Below are positions 5,321 to 6,653 of a DNA stretch of 6,653 bases, one piece after another; the first letter of the stretch is position 1; every line of letters starts with the position of its first letter. Below the pieces are notes generated by a model, which was not told the origin of the DNA, did not search any database, and saw only the letters and a list, made by a program, of their open reading frames with translations. Position numbers and translations under genes: made by a program. Location of the stretch: positions 1 through 6,653 of the forward strand of contig JAEOTF010000274.1 in NCBI GenBank assembly GCA_016840025.1, written 5' to 3'. Origin of the DNA: Candidatus Hodarchaeota archaeon. GTDB taxonomy: Archaea > Asgardarchaeota > Heimdallarchaeia > Hodarchaeales > YT1-039.

Positions 5321-6535
5321 TTAAAAAGCATTAAACACAATTTTTTTCAGATTTTCTTCAGTTATTCTTACTATTTCTATCAGATCAGGAAGTTTTTTCT
5401 TTATAAATCTCTCAGTTTGCTCATAATATTGAGGAACTTCCTTGTCATCAGGTAGGAGTTCTTTGATTTCGTCATTTTGGTTTCTCATGAATTCCTTTAA
5501 TAATCCAGCTACTTTTTCATCTTCTATTCCAGCATCATGAAGTTTTTTCCTCAAATTCCTAACAATCAGCGAATATTCTCCCCTGAAACCCCGTAGATCT
5601 TCAATAAGTCTCTCATGGTCATTGAATTTCCAAAGCTTCCATGCTTTTGCGCTCCAATGTTTGAACCCCCATCCCCTTAACCACTTTAAAGCTTCTTTAG
5701 CTAATTCAACATAGTTATTGAATCCAGTACTTCCATCATCAAATATTCGCTCATATAGTTCAGAAGAGGGTAATATGGTCTTAAGTTCCGTTAAGTTTTT
5801 TGTCATCTTATTTTTGTTTTTTTTAAGTTCAGAAAGACGTTGTTCATGAGTTGGGTATGCTTCATTCCAATATTGCCCCCTTAAATTATCCTTTTGTTTA
5901 TCTATATATTCTGTTAGGACGGTACCATTATCTCGACATTCTAAATCGCCTTGAACAACAAGATATTGCTGAACTGCCCTTACTTTCTTCTTGAAGTCTG
6001 TTTTTTTAATATATATCTCTAATAGAAAGATAATTAGCTTATACGTTATGATCCATGCAATGAAGAATAAAAGCAACGCTATTAAGCGTAGAATTATAAA
6101 ATGACCCCAATTATTAACATTCAGATTCAACTCATCCCATAATGTTTCAAGGGTTGGGAACAGAAAATATATACTCCCGAAGAACATGGTTCCAGATGTA
6201 AGAATTAAACTGTATAGAAATTCCAAGAAAATACGCTCTTTAGTCAAATAAGGAGATTGTATTGTCTCGTCTTTAAGCAATTTAATTTTAGGAAACCTAG
6301 GAGCGAATAGTTCCCAGAAACGGATTTGATTCCCAATAAATGCTGGAGTAATGGAGATTATACTGAAAACAAATACAGGGAAGGTTTTGAGATCCCCTTC
6401 TTCTGCAATCTTAAAATCAAAGATAATAATGCTTAATGCTCCCATTACAATGCCAAATAGAATGAAACTTGCTTGCGAATGGGATTCATCTGCTTTTTCC
6501 ATCATAAGAGACAATGCCACTTTTTCACCTTCCAT
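5321..6535 (-). CDS. Orphan four-helix membrane protein with charged cytoplasmic domain
   Basis: A 404-residue protein that I do not recognise. It has four likely membrane helices at about 22-40, 52-72, 102-127 and 144-175. A large charged soluble region follows (176-404). Its lysine/glutamate-rich helices (RLSELKKNKNKMTKNLTELK near 233-252, ENLKKIVFNAF at the end) suggest coiled-coil or helical-bundle structure, and there is a Trp-rich patch at 285-302 (WLRGWGFKHWSAKAWKLW). There is no enzyme or pore motif I can name. Both termini are probably cytoplasmic. ATG 6535 is the first start after an in-frame stop, but the spacing to the nearest GGGAG is about 18 bases. GTG 6520 (codon 6) is preceded by AAGGTGA at four bases and is a real alternative. 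The gene is convergent with the AOR remnant and may have replaced the rest of it. Confidence 0.8.
   Translation of the reverse strand: MEGEKVALSLMMEKADESHSQASFILFGIVMGALSIIIFDFKIAEEGDLKTFPVFVFSIISITPAFIGNQIRFWELFAPRFPKIKLLKDETIQSPYLTKERIFLEFLYSLILTSGTMFFGSIYFLFPTLETLWDELNLNVNNWGHFIILRLIALLLFFIAWIITYKLIIFLLEIYIKKTDFKKKVRAVQQYLVVQGDLECRDNGTVLTEYIDKQKDNLRGQYWNEAYPTHEQRLSELKKNKNKMTKNLTELKTILPSSELYERIFDDGSTGFNNYVELAKEALKWLRGWGFKHWSAKAWKLWKFNDHERLIEDLRGFRGEYSLIVRNLRKKLHDAGIEDEKVAGLLKEFMRNQNDEIKELLPDDKEVPQYYEQTERFIKKKLPDLIEIVRITEENLKKIVFNAF
5947..5960 (+). repeat. 14-base direct repeat, copy 2 (CGCCTTGAACAACA)
   Basis: An exact match to 5307-5320, here lying within the coding sequence of the four-helix membrane protein (it covers codons for VVQG around residues 193-196 on the minus strand). 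Confidence 0.5.
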
Positions 6536-6568
6536 AGAAGTATTTTCAAGACTCCCATCTTACAATCC

Positions 6569-6582
6569 CTCTTATAAAGGAG
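6569..6582 (-). promoter_or_regulatory. TATA box of the four-helix membrane protein gene
   Basis: On the minus strand, CTCCTTTATAAGAGG carries TTTATAAG (6578 to 6571), a good archaeal TATA box. The expected transcription start is about 25 bases further on, near 6549, giving a leader of about 14 bases to ATG 6535 or about 29 bases to GTG 6520. Confidence 0.5.
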
Positions 6583-6653
6583 TATTAAACTATTATATTA
6601 TATCGTATCGGATCTGTATGTAGGATCTATTTTTGGGTTTTTAATTTCTACCA

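Noticed and set aside
6351..6623. A rightward 90-codon frame opposite the start of the membrane-protein gene
   Set aside because: It is antisense to a hydrophobic N-terminus and has no family signal. I also looked for a continuation of AOR here after the leftward gene and found none.

Overview
The window looks like archaeal DNA, most probably from an Asgard archaeon (Lokiarchaeia/Heimdallarchaeia type); no taxonomic marker is present, so this is inference. It is AT-rich. It encodes a eukaryote-like Rab/Ras-family small GTPase, archaeal-type SCP2 proteins and an iron-dependent alcohol dehydrogenase. It also has a C-type-lectin-fold surface protein with an archaeal-style C-terminal anchor (SEFPS, membrane helix, basic tail), and the first 21 codons of an aldehyde:ferredoxin oxidoreductase (AOR). 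Gene starts carry either an AGGTGA Shine-Dalgarno motif or TATA-like boxes at leaderless or near-leaderless spacing.

Layout: (1) 59-580, minus strand: complete small GTPase. (2) 620-1054: AT-rich divergent intergenic region with nested palindromes. (3) 1064-1507, plus: stand-alone SCP2 lipid-carrier-like protein. (4) 1508-1965: intergenic region with a T-rich terminator candidate and a GC-richer stretch (1663-1773) that can fold as a nested, interrupted hairpin. (5) 1975-3639, plus: a paralogous SCP2 domain fused to a full-length iron-type alcohol dehydrogenase. (6) 3715-4284, plus: secreted, membrane-anchored C-type-lectin-like protein without cysteines. (7) 4391-5005, minus: orphan helical protein, apparently leaderless. 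(8) 5249-5314, plus: AOR N-terminal remnant stopping after 21 codons. (9) 5321-6535, minus: orphan protein with four membrane helices and a long charged cytoplasmic domain.

The centre of interest is the SCP2 pair. Two paralogous SCP2 domains (100/140 aligned identities, counted by eye) share not only sequence but also start context and upstream element at identical spacing. Only the second is fused to a dehydrogenase, and it carries an extra 13-residue segment. By analogy with the eukaryotic peroxisomal multifunctional enzyme type 2, in which an SCP2-like domain is fused to a different dehydrogenase family, the fusion may handle a hydrophobic alcohol or aldehyde. The AOR remnant 1.6 kb downstream fits an alcohol/aldehyde oxidation neighbourhood that was later rearranged, but it is too short to act. 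The GTPase, lectin-like and orphan genes show no clear functional tie to this pair.
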